A stretch of 6,897 nt of DNA. It comes from Actinomycetes bacterium (GTDB lineage Bacteria > Actinomycetota > Acidimicrobiia > Acidimicrobiales > Microtrichaceae). The position numbers were made by a program, and so were the translations under genes. Numbering within the stretch: position 1 is the stretch's first letter; every line of letters starts with the position of its first letter. A model generated the notes under the pieces. It saw only the letters and a program-made list of their open reading frames with translations. It was not told the origin of the DNA and searched no databases. Where the stretch lies: NCBI GenBank assembly GCA_023450775.1, contig JAEXGP010000070.1, positions 1-6,897 on the forward strand. Reading direction: 5' to 3'. Below, one piece after another: positions 1 to 5,869 of the stretch.

Positions 1-200
1 ACCGGGTCGGCGACCACGTCGACGCCCTGGCCCGGCACGGGCTCGTCCCCGACGTGGTGCTCTACGACCCGTCGACCATCCAGGGGGCCGACGACGTGGC
101 CGGCGCCCGCCCGGCGTCGATCGCACGCCCGTCGGGCCTGGCCCACGATCCGGCGCTGCTCGGCATGGCGCTCGCCGACGTGCTCGCCACCGCCGGCTGA
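1..200 (+). CDS. yvcK: C-terminal fragment of a YvcK/CofD-like gluconeogenesis factor (partial)
   Basis: Only the last 65 codons are present, reading in frame from position 3 to a TGA at 198-200. Visible are an HVDALARHGLVPDVVLYD segment and a closing HDPALLGMALADVLA segment. YvcK-family proteins end similarly: a helix, then a hydrophobic strand with Asp, then a C-terminal 'HDP..LA..L' helix. Members bind UDP-sugars and are needed for growth on gluconeogenic carbon and for cell-wall balance. The neighbourhood agrees: in many Gram-positive genomes yvcK sits with rapZ and whiA just upstream of gap-pgk-tpiA. Here gap follows directly after 164 nt, so whiA, if present in the cluster, must lie on the other side. 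The N-terminal Rossmann-like part is outside the window. A short CCGGC/GCCGG inverted repeat spans the stop codon. The assignment rests on a short, weakly conserved tail plus context, so it is moderate. Confidence 0.55.
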   Translation, partial: RVGDHVDALARHGLVPDVVLYDPSTIQGADDVAGARPASIARPSGLAHDPALLGMALADVLATAG

Positions 201-224
201 CGCGCCGGTCGACCGCGGATGGGG

Positions 225-234
225 CGCTGCAGCG
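225..234. promoter_or_regulatory. Perfect 10-bp palindrome CGCTGCAGCG upstream of gap
   Basis: A perfect palindrome lies 17 bp upstream of the candidate -35 element of gap. It could be a half-site pair for a dimeric regulator or chance in GC-rich DNA. Nothing in the sequence identifies a binding protein. Confidence 0.2.
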
Positions 235-251
235 GGTCTCGGGGGTGGCGA

Positions 252-281
252 TTGGCACCTTTCGGTCTGCCGTGCTCGCAT
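252..281 (+). promoter_or_regulatory. Candidate sigma70-type promoter of the gap-pgk-tpiA block
   Basis: TTGGCA (252-257) differs from the -35 consensus at one base. It is followed after 18 bp by TCGCAT (276-281), which fits the actinobacterial TANNNT -10 pattern except at the second base. CATAGG at 279-284 is an alternative register with an overlong 21-bp spacer. A start near 288 would give gap a leader of about 75 nt. This is the best promoter-like site in the 201-364 gap, but the -10 is imperfect. Confidence 0.35.
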
Positions 282-364
282 AGGGGGCGCGTCGCCGCAA
301 CGGGGCGGGGACCCGGATCTGACACCAAGCAGACCGCCAGCCACACCTGAGACGAGGGACTGAC

Positions 365-1375
365 ATGACCGTGCGCGTGGGGATCAACGGCTTCGGCCGC
401 ATCGGCCGCAACTTCTTCCGGGCCGCCAAGGCTCGGGGTGCCGACATCGACTTCGTGGCCGTGAACGACCTGGGTTCGCTGGACCAGATGGCGCACCTGC
501 TGAAGCGCGACTCGGTCGCCGGCACGTTCCCCGGTGAGGTCAAGGAGGTCGAGGGCGGCATCGACGTCGACGGCGACGTCCTCAAGGTCGTCCAGCACCG
601 CAACCCGGCCGAGATCCCCTGGGGTGAGCTCGGCGTCGACGTCGTCATCGAGTCGACCGGCATCTTCACCGACCGGGACAAGGCCGCTGCCCACCTGGAG
701 GGCGGCGCTCCCCGGGTCATCGTCTCGGCCCCGTCCGGCGGCGCCGACGCCACGTTCGTCATGGGCGTCAACGACGACACCTTCGACCCCGAGAAGCACA
801 TCGTCGTCTCGAACGCCTCCTGCACGACCAACTGCTTCGTGCCGCTGATCAAGGTCCTGGACGACGCGTTCGGCGTCGAGAAGGGCCTGATGAACACGAT
901 CCACGCCTACACCGGCGACCAGATGCTGGTGGACGGCCCGCACAAGGACCTGCGCCGGGCCCGCGCCGCGGCGATCAACATCGTCCCGACGTCGACCGGC
1001 GCCGCCCGTGCGACCTCGCTGGTGCTCGAGTCGATGAAGGGCCGCCTGGACGGCACCTCGCTGCGTGTCCCGGTCCCGACCGGCTCGATCACCGACTTCA
1101 CCGGCGTCCTCAACCAGGAGGTCACGGTCGAGCAGGTGAACGAGGCGTTCAAGGCCGCCGCGTCGGAGGGTCGCCTCAAGGGCATCCTGCAGTACACCGA
1201 CGAGCCGATCGTCAGCTCCGACATCGTGGGCTCGCCCTACAGCTCGATCTTCGACTCGGGCCTCACGATGGCCATGGGCAACATGGTCAAGGTCCTGTCC
1301 TGGTACGACAACGAGGCGGGCTACTCGAACCGCCTGGTCGACCTGGCCCAGATCGTCGGCGCCGCCAACCACTGA
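365..1375 (+). CDS. gap: Glyceraldehyde-3-phosphate dehydrogenase, type I
   Basis: 336 residues, normal for GAPDH. It is the cytosolic glycolytic enzyme that oxidises and phosphorylates glyceraldehyde-3-phosphate to 1,3-bisphosphoglycerate with NAD+. Visible are the Rossmann loop NGFGRIGR (8-15), the cofactor-side VNDL (33-36), the active-site block SNASCTTNC with catalytic Cys153, the base His180 in NTIHAYTGDQ, the RAAAINIVPTSTGAA phosphate-binding stretch, and the C-terminal SWYDNEAGYSNR signature. The VNDL context suggests NAD rather than NADP use (inference). The start is supported by GAGGGA at 354-359, five bases before the ATG. It is first of the gap-pgk-tpiA series and likely its promoter-proximal gene, with a candidate promoter at 252-281. 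The stop codon lies in the first copy of a 14-bp tandem duplication, and a hairpin separates it from pgk. Confidence 0.98.
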   Translation: MTVRVGINGFGRIGRNFFRAAKARGADIDFVAVNDLGSLDQMAHLLKRDSVAGTFPGEVKEVEGGIDVDGDVLKVVQHRNPAEIPWGELGVDVVIESTGIFTDRDKAAAHLEGGAPRVIVSAPSGGADATFVMGVNDDTFDPEKHIVVSNASCTTNCFVPLIKVLDDAFGVEKGLMNTIHAYTGDQMLVDGPHKDLRRARAAAINIVPTSTGAARATSLVLESMKGRLDGTSLRVPVPTGSITDFTGVLNQEVTVEQVNEAFKAAASEGRLKGILQYTDEPIVSSDIVGSPYSSIFDSGLTMAMGNMVKVLSWYDNEAGYSNRLVDLAQIVGAANH

Positions 1376-1391
1376 TCGCCAACCACTGATC
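1364..1391 (+). repeat. 14-bp perfect tandem duplication over the gap stop codon
   Basis: GCCAACCACTGATC occurs twice head to tail (1364-1377 and 1378-1391), and the period continues two bases further. The first copy encodes the end of GAPDH (Ala-Asn-His-stop); the second is untranslated. Perfect identity suggests a recent slippage event. The upstream copy stays coding, so the protein is unchanged. Confidence 0.9.
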
Positions 1392-1406
1392 GCACAGGCC
1401 CACCGC

Positions 1407-1457
1407 GATTCTGACCACCGAGAACGCTGCCATTCCACGTTCCTGGTGGTCAGAATC
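1407..1457. terminator. Long stem-loop between gap and pgk (attenuator, processing site or REP-like element)
   Basis: GATTCTGACCACC (1407-1419) and GGTGGTCAGAATC (1445-1457) are perfect 13-nt inverted repeats. Inside them GAACG (1422-1426) pairs with CGTTC (1438-1442) after a G-U pair and one A-C mismatch, leaving an 11-nt loop. No U-run follows and pgk starts only 29 nt downstream, so complete termination is unlikely. Partial termination, mRNA end protection or processing that sets the gap:pgk ratio is more plausible. Because it is nearly symmetrical it would fold on either strand. The AT-containing arms stand out from the surrounding GC-rich DNA, so an interspersed palindromic element is an alternative. 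Confidence 0.6.
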
Positions 1458-1486
1458 CGGGCGGTCGGGCCGGCGAGGGGAGAACG

Positions 1487-2626
1487 ATGAAGTTCGGAGT
1501 GCCCGAGCTCGAGGACCTCGGCGACGTCGAGGGGAAGTCGGTCCTGGTGCGGGCGGACTTCAACGTCCCGCTGAAGGACGGCGAGATCACCGACGACCTG
1601 CGGATCCGCGCCGCGCTGCCCACGCTGCAGTGGCTGCTCGACCGCGGCGCGTCGGTCACCGCCTGCACGCACCTGGGCCGCCCCAAGGGCGAGCCCGACC
1701 CGAAGTACTCGGTGGAGCCGGTGCGCGAGCGCCTGGCCGAGCTGGCGCCGGGCGTGGAGCTGCTGGAGAACCTGCGGTTCAACCCGGGTGAGACCGGCAA
1801 CGACCCGGCGTTCGTGGCCGAGCTGTGCGAGGGCCACGACCTCTACGTGAACGACGCGTTCGGTGCGTCGCACCGGGCCCACGCGTCGATCGTCGGCCCG
1901 CCCACCCTGCTGCCGTCGGCGGCCGGTCGGCTGCTGGCCAAGGAGGTCGAGGTGCTCCTCGGCGTCCGCGAGCACCCGGGCCGTCCCTTCACCGCCATCA
2001 CAGGTGGGTCCAAGGTGAGCGACAAGCTCGGCGTGCTGACCGCCCTGCTCGACATCGCCGACGACATCATCATCGGCGGCGGCATGTGCTTCACGTTCTT
2101 CGGGGCCATGGGCCACTCGATCGGCAGCTCGCTCTTCGAGGAGGACCAGGTGGAGAACTGCGCCAAGCTGCTCGATGAGCACGGTGACCGCCTGCACCTG
2201 CCCGAGGACGTCGTGGGCCTGGGCCCGGGCGGCAAGATCGGCGACCCGTCGGCCGGCGGCGAGGTCCGCAACTTCGGCCGCTCGCTGCCCGACGGCTGGA
2301 TGGGTCTCGACATCGGTCCCGGTGCCGCGGCCGCGTTCGGCGACGTCATCCTCGAGTCCCGCACCGTGCTGTGGAACGGCCCGATGGGCGTGTTCGAGGA
2401 CCAGCGCTTCGAGGCCGGCACCCGCGCCGTCGCCCAGGCCGTGGCCGAGTGCCGCGGCTTCACGGTCATCGGCGGCGGCGACTCCGCCGCGGCGGTCGCC
2501 CAGTTCGGCCTAGCCGACGAGGTCGACCACATCTCCACCGGCGGCGGCGCCTCGCTGGAGCTCATCGAGCAGGGCGACCTGCCCGGTCTCGAGGCTCTGC
2601 GCCACGCACCGAACGTCGCGGGCTGA
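1487..2626 (+). CDS. pgk: Phosphoglycerate kinase
   Basis: 379 residues, slightly short of the usual 390-400 but with all blocks in order. It is a cytosolic glycolytic enzyme that transfers phosphate from 1,3-bisphosphoglycerate to ADP, giving ATP and 3-phosphoglycerate. The N-terminal substrate domain shows VLVRADFNVPL (20-30), HLGRPKG, ENLRFNPGE and NDAFGASHRAHAS. The C-terminal nucleotide domain shows GGSKVSDKLGVL (Ser where many members have Ala), GGGMCFTFF, WNGPMGVFE, GGGDSAAAV and the closing STGGGASLELIEQGDLPGLEAL. The start is fixed by GAGGGGAG at 1475-1482, four bases before the ATG. It uses the product of the upstream gap enzyme directly. It lies 111 nt after gap, beyond a hairpin, and 97 nt before tpiA, so expression is probably shared with gap but may be modulated by that hairpin. 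Confidence 0.98.
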   Translation: MKFGVPELEDLGDVEGKSVLVRADFNVPLKDGEITDDLRIRAALPTLQWLLDRGASVTACTHLGRPKGEPDPKYSVEPVRERLAELAPGVELLENLRFNPGETGNDPAFVAELCEGHDLYVNDAFGASHRAHASIVGPPTLLPSAAGRLLAKEVEVLLGVREHPGRPFTAITGGSKVSDKLGVLTALLDIADDIIIGGGMCFTFFGAMGHSIGSSLFEEDQVENCAKLLDEHGDRLHLPEDVVGLGPGGKIGDPSAGGEVRNFGRSLPDGWMGLDIGPGAAAAFGDVILESRTVLWNGPMGVFEDQRFEAGTRAVAQAVAECRGFTVIGGGDSAAAVAQFGLADEVDHISTGGGASLELIEQGDLPGLEALRHAPNVAG

Positions 2627-2632
2627 GCCGGC

Positions 2633-2709
2633 GCCAGCCAGCCAGCAGCCTGCCAGCACCCAGCAACCGCACGCACCCAGCAACCGCACGCACCACACGC
2701 ACTCGAACG
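2633..2709 (+). repeat. C/A-rich pgk-tpiA spacer with a 17-bp tandem duplication
   Basis: CACCCAGCAACCGCACG is repeated perfectly at 2657-2673 and 2674-2690, and the period continues four bases to 2694. Just upstream GCCA occurs three times in a row (2633-2644). The whole stretch is rich in C and A and nearly free of T, so its transcript should be poorly structured. This composition resembles Rho-loading or ribosome-standby RNA, but no function is shown. The tpiA ribosome-binding site (2714-2719) follows directly. Confidence 0.8.
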
Positions 2710-2723
2710 ACACGGGGGATCCC

Positions 2724-3503
2724 ATGGCCGCCAGCCGCAAGCCGATCATCAGCGGCAACTGGAAGATGCACAAGAACCACTTCGAGGCGATCCAGGCCGT
2801 GCAGAAGCTGCACTACCGCCTCGACGGTGACGACCACGACAGCGTGATCGTCACGGTGCACCCGCCGTTCACCGACCTCCGCTCCATCCAGACGCTGATC
2901 GAGGCGGATCGGATGAAGATCGAGCTCGGCGCCCAGAACTGCCACTGGGAGGACCAGGGTGCGTTCACCGGCGAGGTGGCCCCGCCCATGCTCGCCAAGC
3001 TCGACGTCGCCTACGTGATCGTCGGGCACTCCGAGCGGCGCCAGTACTTCGGCGAGACCGACGAGACCGTCAACCTCAAGGTCAAGGCCGTGCAGAAGGC
3101 GGGGATGGTCCCGATCATGTGCTGCGGCGAGACGCTCGAGCAGCGTGAGGCGGGCGAGGCCGAGTCGTGGGTCGAGGGCCAGATCCGCAACGGCCTGGCC
3201 GGGCTCGGCGGCGACAAGGTGGGTGCCCTCGTGATCGCCTACGAGCCGATCTGGGCGATCGGCACCGGCAAGACCGCCACGTCCGAGGACGCGCAGGCCA
3301 TGTGCGGCCACATCCGCTCGGTGGTCAAGGACGCCTTCGGCGACGACGCGGCGGCCAAGGTGCGCATCCAGTACGGCGGCTCGGTGAAGCCGGGCAACAT
3401 CGCCGAGCTCATGTCACAGGCGGACATCGATGGTGCCCTGGTGGGCGGCGCCAGCCTGGAGCCCGACGAGTTCGCGGCCATCGTTCAGTACCGGAACCAC
3501 TGA
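2724..3503 (+). CDS. tpiA: Triose-phosphate isomerase
   Basis: 259 residues, normal for the family. This cytosolic TIM-barrel enzyme interconverts dihydroxyacetone phosphate and glyceraldehyde-3-phosphate, feeding the GAPDH encoded upstream. Active-site residues are all present: Asn12 and Lys14 in SGNWKMHKN, His102 in VGHSERR, and the catalytic base Glu174 in AYEPIWAIGTGKTA (the flexible lid follows). Phosphate-binding segments YGGSVKPGN and DGALVGGASL are near the C-terminus. GGGGGA at 2714-2719, four bases before the ATG, supports the start. It lies 97 nt after pgk across a C/A-rich spacer and 19 nt before the proposed secG start. It is probably transcribed with gap and pgk. The last codons of tpiA would also carry the -35 region of a secG promoter. 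Confidence 0.98.
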   Translation: MAASRKPIISGNWKMHKNHFEAIQAVQKLHYRLDGDDHDSVIVTVHPPFTDLRSIQTLIEADRMKIELGAQNCHWEDQGAFTGEVAPPMLAKLDVAYVIVGHSERRQYFGETDETVNLKVKAVQKAGMVPIMCCGETLEQREAGEAESWVEGQIRNGLAGLGGDKVGALVIAYEPIWAIGTGKTATSEDAQAMCGHIRSVVKDAFGDDAAAKVRIQYGGSVKPGNIAELMSQADIDGALVGGASLEPDEFAAIVQYRNH

Positions 3504-3508
3504 GCGGG

Positions 3509-3514
3509 TATCCT
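3509..3514 (+). promoter_or_regulatory. Candidate -10 element for a leaderless secG transcript
   Basis: TATCCT matches the actinobacterial TANNNT -10 pattern and ends eight bases before the secG GTG. Transcription starting at the usual distance would begin at or next to the start codon. No convincing Shine-Dalgarno lies between tpiA and the GTG, which fits leaderless initiation. No good -35 is seen. Confidence 0.45.
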
Positions 3515-3522
3515 CGAACGCC

Positions 3523-3765
3523 GTGGACATCGTCGAGATCATCCTGTGGGTCCTGCAGATCGGGCTGGGAGTCGGGCTGATCTTCCTGGTGCTCATCCAC
3601 TCGGGCAAGGGCGGCGGCCTCTCCGACATGTTCGGTGGTGGCCTGGGCGCCTCGGCCGCCGGGTCGACCGTGATGGAGAAGAACCTGGACCGGATCACCG
3701 TGGTGATCGGCCTGCTGTTCGGCTTCAACACGCTCCTCATGGCGCTGGTGATCGACCCCAAGTGA
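3523..3765 (+). CDS. secG: Preprotein translocase subunit SecG
   Basis: 80 residues from a GTG start, the normal SecG size. SecG is the small, non-essential membrane subunit of the SecYEG channel and assists SecA-driven export. Two hydrophobic helices are visible (about residues 3-24 and 57-76). Between them is the family hallmark VLIHSGKGGGLSDMFGGG and a small-residue loop, GASAAGSTVMEKNLDRIT. An in-frame ATG at 3430 would give 111 residues, but it lies deep inside tpiA and adds a non-SecG hydrophilic/Trp-rich leader. GTG at 3523 starts exactly where the first membrane helix should. The gap after tpiA is 19 nt and lacks a clear ribosome-binding site, while TATCCT at 3509-3514 suggests a leaderless mRNA. 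secG next to tpiA is a common arrangement in Gram-positive bacteria, without a known functional link to glycolysis. Confidence 0.93.
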   Translation: MDIVEIILWVLQIGLGVGLIFLVLIHSGKGGGLSDMFGGGLGASAAGSTVMEKNLDRITVVIGLLFGFNTLLMALVIDPK

Positions 3766-3772
3766 GGTCGTC

Positions 3773-3795
3773 GCGCCGCGGGTTCACCCCGGCGC
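3773..3795. terminator. Bidirectional GC hairpin between convergent secG and PAP2 genes
   Basis: GCGCCG (3773-3778) pairs with CGGCGC (3790-3795), and GGG (3780-3782) pairs with CCC (3787-3789), with one bulged C and a TTCA tetraloop. This is a nine-pair, almost all-GC stem beginning eight bases after the secG stop and overlapping the stop codon of the convergent gene. No U-run flanks it on either strand, common for high-GC terminators, so strength is uncertain. Confidence 0.55.
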
Positions 3796-4488
3796 ACCGC
3801 TCCTGAGCTGACGTTCCCGCCGGTGCCGTCGCACGGTGCCGACCACGTCGCCCACGGCGGAGCCGATCAACGCGCCGACGACCACGTCGCCGGGGAAGTG
3901 CACGCCCGTGTGCACCCGTGACCACGCGACCGCACCGGCCAGGAAGTGGACCGGGAAGGCGACCCACGTGAGCTCGCCGCTCATGGCGTTGGCGAAGGCG
4001 AACGCGGAGGCGGAGTGCCCCGATGGGAACGACGGCGACGTCGGCAGCGGCACCTGACGACCGGCGATCACCTCGAAGTGGTCCCGGTCGGGGCGGCCGC
4101 GGGGAAGCAGGCGCTTGAGCGGCTGGTTCACGAGCAGGCTGGTGAGGCCGATGGCGATCACGCCGTCGACCGCCGCCTGGCGCCCCCGGCGACCGCCGAA
4201 CAGCGCCGTGGCGCCGGCGATGCCGATCCAGAGCTTGGAATGGTCGGCGGCCATGGTGAGCTTGCGGAGGGCGTTGTCGAGGGTCGGGGTCGACACGCCG
4301 GCGACGGCGCCGTACACGGCGAGGTCCATGGCCTCGAGGTCCTCGACGACCGCCTTGGCCCACTCGACGTCGTGATCGTCCACGAAGGCCTGGAGTCGAC
4401 CGATCAGGCCGGTACTGTCCACGTCGAGTACCTGGGGATCGGGGAAGGTCGGGCCATCGACGGGCGGCCCGCTCGGCGAGGAGGTCAT
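3784..4488 (-). CDS. PAP2-family membrane phosphatase (lipid phosphate phosphatase type)
   Basis: 234 residues from the ATG at 4488. The three PAP2/acid-phosphatase motifs are intact and correctly spaced: K125 x6 R132-P133, PSGH at 155-158, and SR x5 H x3 D at S190-R191, H197 and D201; the two histidines are the catalytic pair. Hydrophobic segments around 86-98, 106-122, 163-189 and 202-219 suggest a small integral membrane protein, with a hydrophilic acidic N-terminus. Family members dephosphorylate phosphatidic acid, undecaprenyl-pyrophosphate or similar lipids; the substrate cannot be read here. Its divergent neighbour is a lipid kinase of the opposite chemistry, which favours phosphatidate or another lipid phosphate. 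The start is uncertain: in-frame GTG (4521) and ATG (4551) lie upstream, and no strong ribosome-binding site precedes 4488. The 3' end converges on secG, 18 nt away, sharing a hairpin. Confidence 0.88.
   Translation of the reverse strand: MTSSPSGPPVDGPTFPDPQVLDVDSTGLIGRLQAFVDDHDVEWAKAVVEDLEAMDLAVYGAVAGVSTPTLDNALRKLTMAADHSKLWIGIAGATALFGGRRGRQAAVDGVIAIGLTSLLVNQPLKRLLPRGRPDRDHFEVIAGRQVPLPTSPSFPSGHSASAFAFANAMSGELTWVAFPVHFLAGAVAWSRVHTGVHFPGDVVVGALIGSAVGDVVGTVRRHRRERQLRSGAPG
4479..4484 (+). promoter_or_regulatory. Strong AGGAGG placed unusually close to the lipid kinase start
   Basis: A perfect AGGAGG ends only two bases before the ATG at 4487, shorter than the usual 5-9. The in-frame GTG at 4496 would have an 11-base spacing, slightly long. 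Either start is possible. The site lies inside the first codons of the divergent PAP2 gene. Confidence 0.5.
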
Positions 4489-5851
4489 GGCGAGAGTGTC
4501 CCACGCACCACCACTCGACACACCTGACCCTGCGGATGCCCGTGCCGGCATCGGCAGCGTCCCGGTGCACGCCCGACTGCTCGCGGTCGGGTGCCTGGTG
4601 GCCGTGCCGCTGGGGCTCGCATCAGCGCTCTACGGGTTCGTCCGGGGTCTGCCCGACCTGCTGGTGGGTGTGGTCCTGGTGGCGCTCGCCGCCGGCTCGG
4701 TGTGGATGGCGCTCGGGCGCCGGCGAGTCGGCCGGATCGTGTTCCTGCTGTTCGCCGTCGCGTTCCTGGGCGTGGCGGTGTGGTCCGTCTACGACACCGG
4801 CCGGCAGGTGTTCTGGATCATCCTCGGCGCGCTCCTGCTGCTCGCCGGCGGTGCGGCGGGTCGGACGGCGCTGCTGGCCTCGCCGCGCCCGGCGCGCCAC
4901 CACCTCCACCGGCCCCGGACCCGACCGCGTAAGGCCGTGTTGTTCGTGAACCCGCACTCCGGTGACGGGACGGCGGAGCGGGTCGGTCTGGTCGCCGCCG
5001 CTCGCGCCGCCGGGCTCGAGGTGCACGAGCTGCAGAAGGGCGACGACCTCACGGGCATGGCTCGTGCCGCTGCCGAGGCGGGTGCCGACTGCCTGGGTGC
5101 CGCCGGCGGCGACGGCACGCAGGCCCAGGTGGCGCTGGTGTGCATCGAGCGGCAGCTGCCGTTCGTCTGCATTCCCGCGGGCACGCGCAACCACTTCGCC
5201 CTCGATCTGGGCCTCGACCGCAACGACCCGCTGGGTGGGCTCAGCGCGTTCGGCGACGCGTACACCAAGCGCATCGACGTGGGCGACGTGAACGGCGACA
5301 TGTTCCTCAACAACGTGTCGATCGGCGCGTACGGCGAGGTGGTGGCCGAGGAGCAGTACCGGGAGAACAAGATCGGCACCGCGCTGGCCAAGCTGCCGAC
5401 GCTGATCGGTCCCGAGGCCGAGCCGCTCGACCTGCGCTTCACCGACGGCGACGGCGAACACCACGACTCGGCGCTCGTGCTGCACGTCTCGAACAACTCG
5501 TACGAGCTCACGCCACGGCCAGGGTTCGGCAGCCGACCGACTCTCAGCGACGGCAAGCTCGGCATCGTCGCCGTGGTGCACTCCACGGGTCTGACCGGGC
5601 CGCTGCGGGTGCTGCGGTGGGAGGCTCCGACGTTCACGATCGAGTCGGGTGACGAGGTGCTGGGCGGTCTCGACGGCGAGGCTCGCTCGTTCCCGCCACC
5701 GGTGGAGTTCCGGATCAAGCCGTCGGTGCTGACCGTGCGGATCCCGCTCGACGCCGTCGGCGTCTCGCCGGCTGCGCTGCGGCCCCGGCTGACGCGCAGG
5801 ACGTTCGACCGCATGGTGGCGGTGGCGGCGGGCAAGCCTCCGCCGGTGTGA
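4487..5851 (+). CDS. Membrane-anchored diacylglycerol kinase-family lipid kinase (YegS/DgkB-like)
   Basis: 454 residues in two parts. Residues about 29-124 hold four hydrophobic segments (29-54, 58-76, 82-101, 107-124). An Arg/His/Pro-rich linker (133-149) follows, then a DAGK catalytic domain (150-420). Its motifs are complete: NPHSG (155-159), the nucleotide-binding GGDGT (207-211), PAGTRNHFALDLGL (230-243), NNVSIGAYG (275-283) and the GLDGE block, whose Glu398 corresponds to the catalytic acid region. Such enzymes phosphorylate diacylglycerol or related membrane lipids with ATP; the exact lipid cannot be told. Soluble YegS/DgkB proteins are about 300 residues, so the membrane-anchor domain accounts for the extra length. 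In some actinobacteria a PAP2 domain is fused to this kinase; here PAP2 is a separate divergent gene. The ATG shares bases with the PAP2 start codon. GTG at 4496 is an alternative. A hairpin and the 60-bp repeat array follow the stop. Confidence 0.9.
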   Translation: MARVSHAPPLDTPDPADARAGIGSVPVHARLLAVGCLVAVPLGLASALYGFVRGLPDLLVGVVLVALAAGSVWMALGRRRVGRIVFLLFAVAFLGVAVWSVYDTGRQVFWIILGALLLLAGGAAGRTALLASPRPARHHLHRPRTRPRKAVLFVNPHSGDGTAERVGLVAAARAAGLEVHELQKGDDLTGMARAAAEAGADCLGAAGGDGTQAQVALVCIERQLPFVCIPAGTRNHFALDLGLDRNDPLGGLSAFGDAYTKRIDVGDVNGDMFLNNVSIGAYGEVVAEEQYRENKIGTALAKLPTLIGPEAEPLDLRFTDGDGEHHDSALVLHVSNNSYELTPRPGFGSRPTLSDGKLGIVAVVHSTGLTGPLRVLRWEAPTFTIESGDEVLGGLDGEARSFPPPVEFRIKPSVLTVRIPLDAVGVSPAALRPRLTRRTFDRMVAVAAGKPPPV

Positions 5852-5869
5852 GGCCCGGCGCCTCGGGCT
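5852..5869 (+). terminator. Short hairpin directly after the lipid kinase stop codon
   Basis: GCCCG (5853-5857) pairs with CGGGC (5864-5868) around a GCGCCT loop, with a flanking G-U pair. It begins one base after the stop. The same GCCCG/CGGGC arms and a GGCGCCTC octamer recur in every unit of the adjacent array, so this may be a terminator, a decayed array unit, or both. Confidence 0.4.

Noticed and set aside
253..270. Sigma54-type promoter (TGGCAC followed by TGC)
   Set aside because: The GC of the -12 element is not at the required distance from the GG of the -24 element.
62..2197. A 711-codon minus-strand open frame antisense to gap and pgk
   Set aside because: It is a GC-driven shadow of two unmistakable plus-strand enzymes; it has no recognisable domain and is Arg/Ala/Val/Asp biased.
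3430..3522. Upstream ATG start for secG
   Set aside because: It lies inside tpiA and adds 31 residues unlike any SecG N-terminus; GTG 3523 gives the normal protein.
3737..4570. Alternative minus-strand and plus-strand frames overlapping the PAP2 gene
   Set aside because: They lack motifs and are Arg/Gly rich; the 3784-4488 frame carries all three PAP2 motifs.
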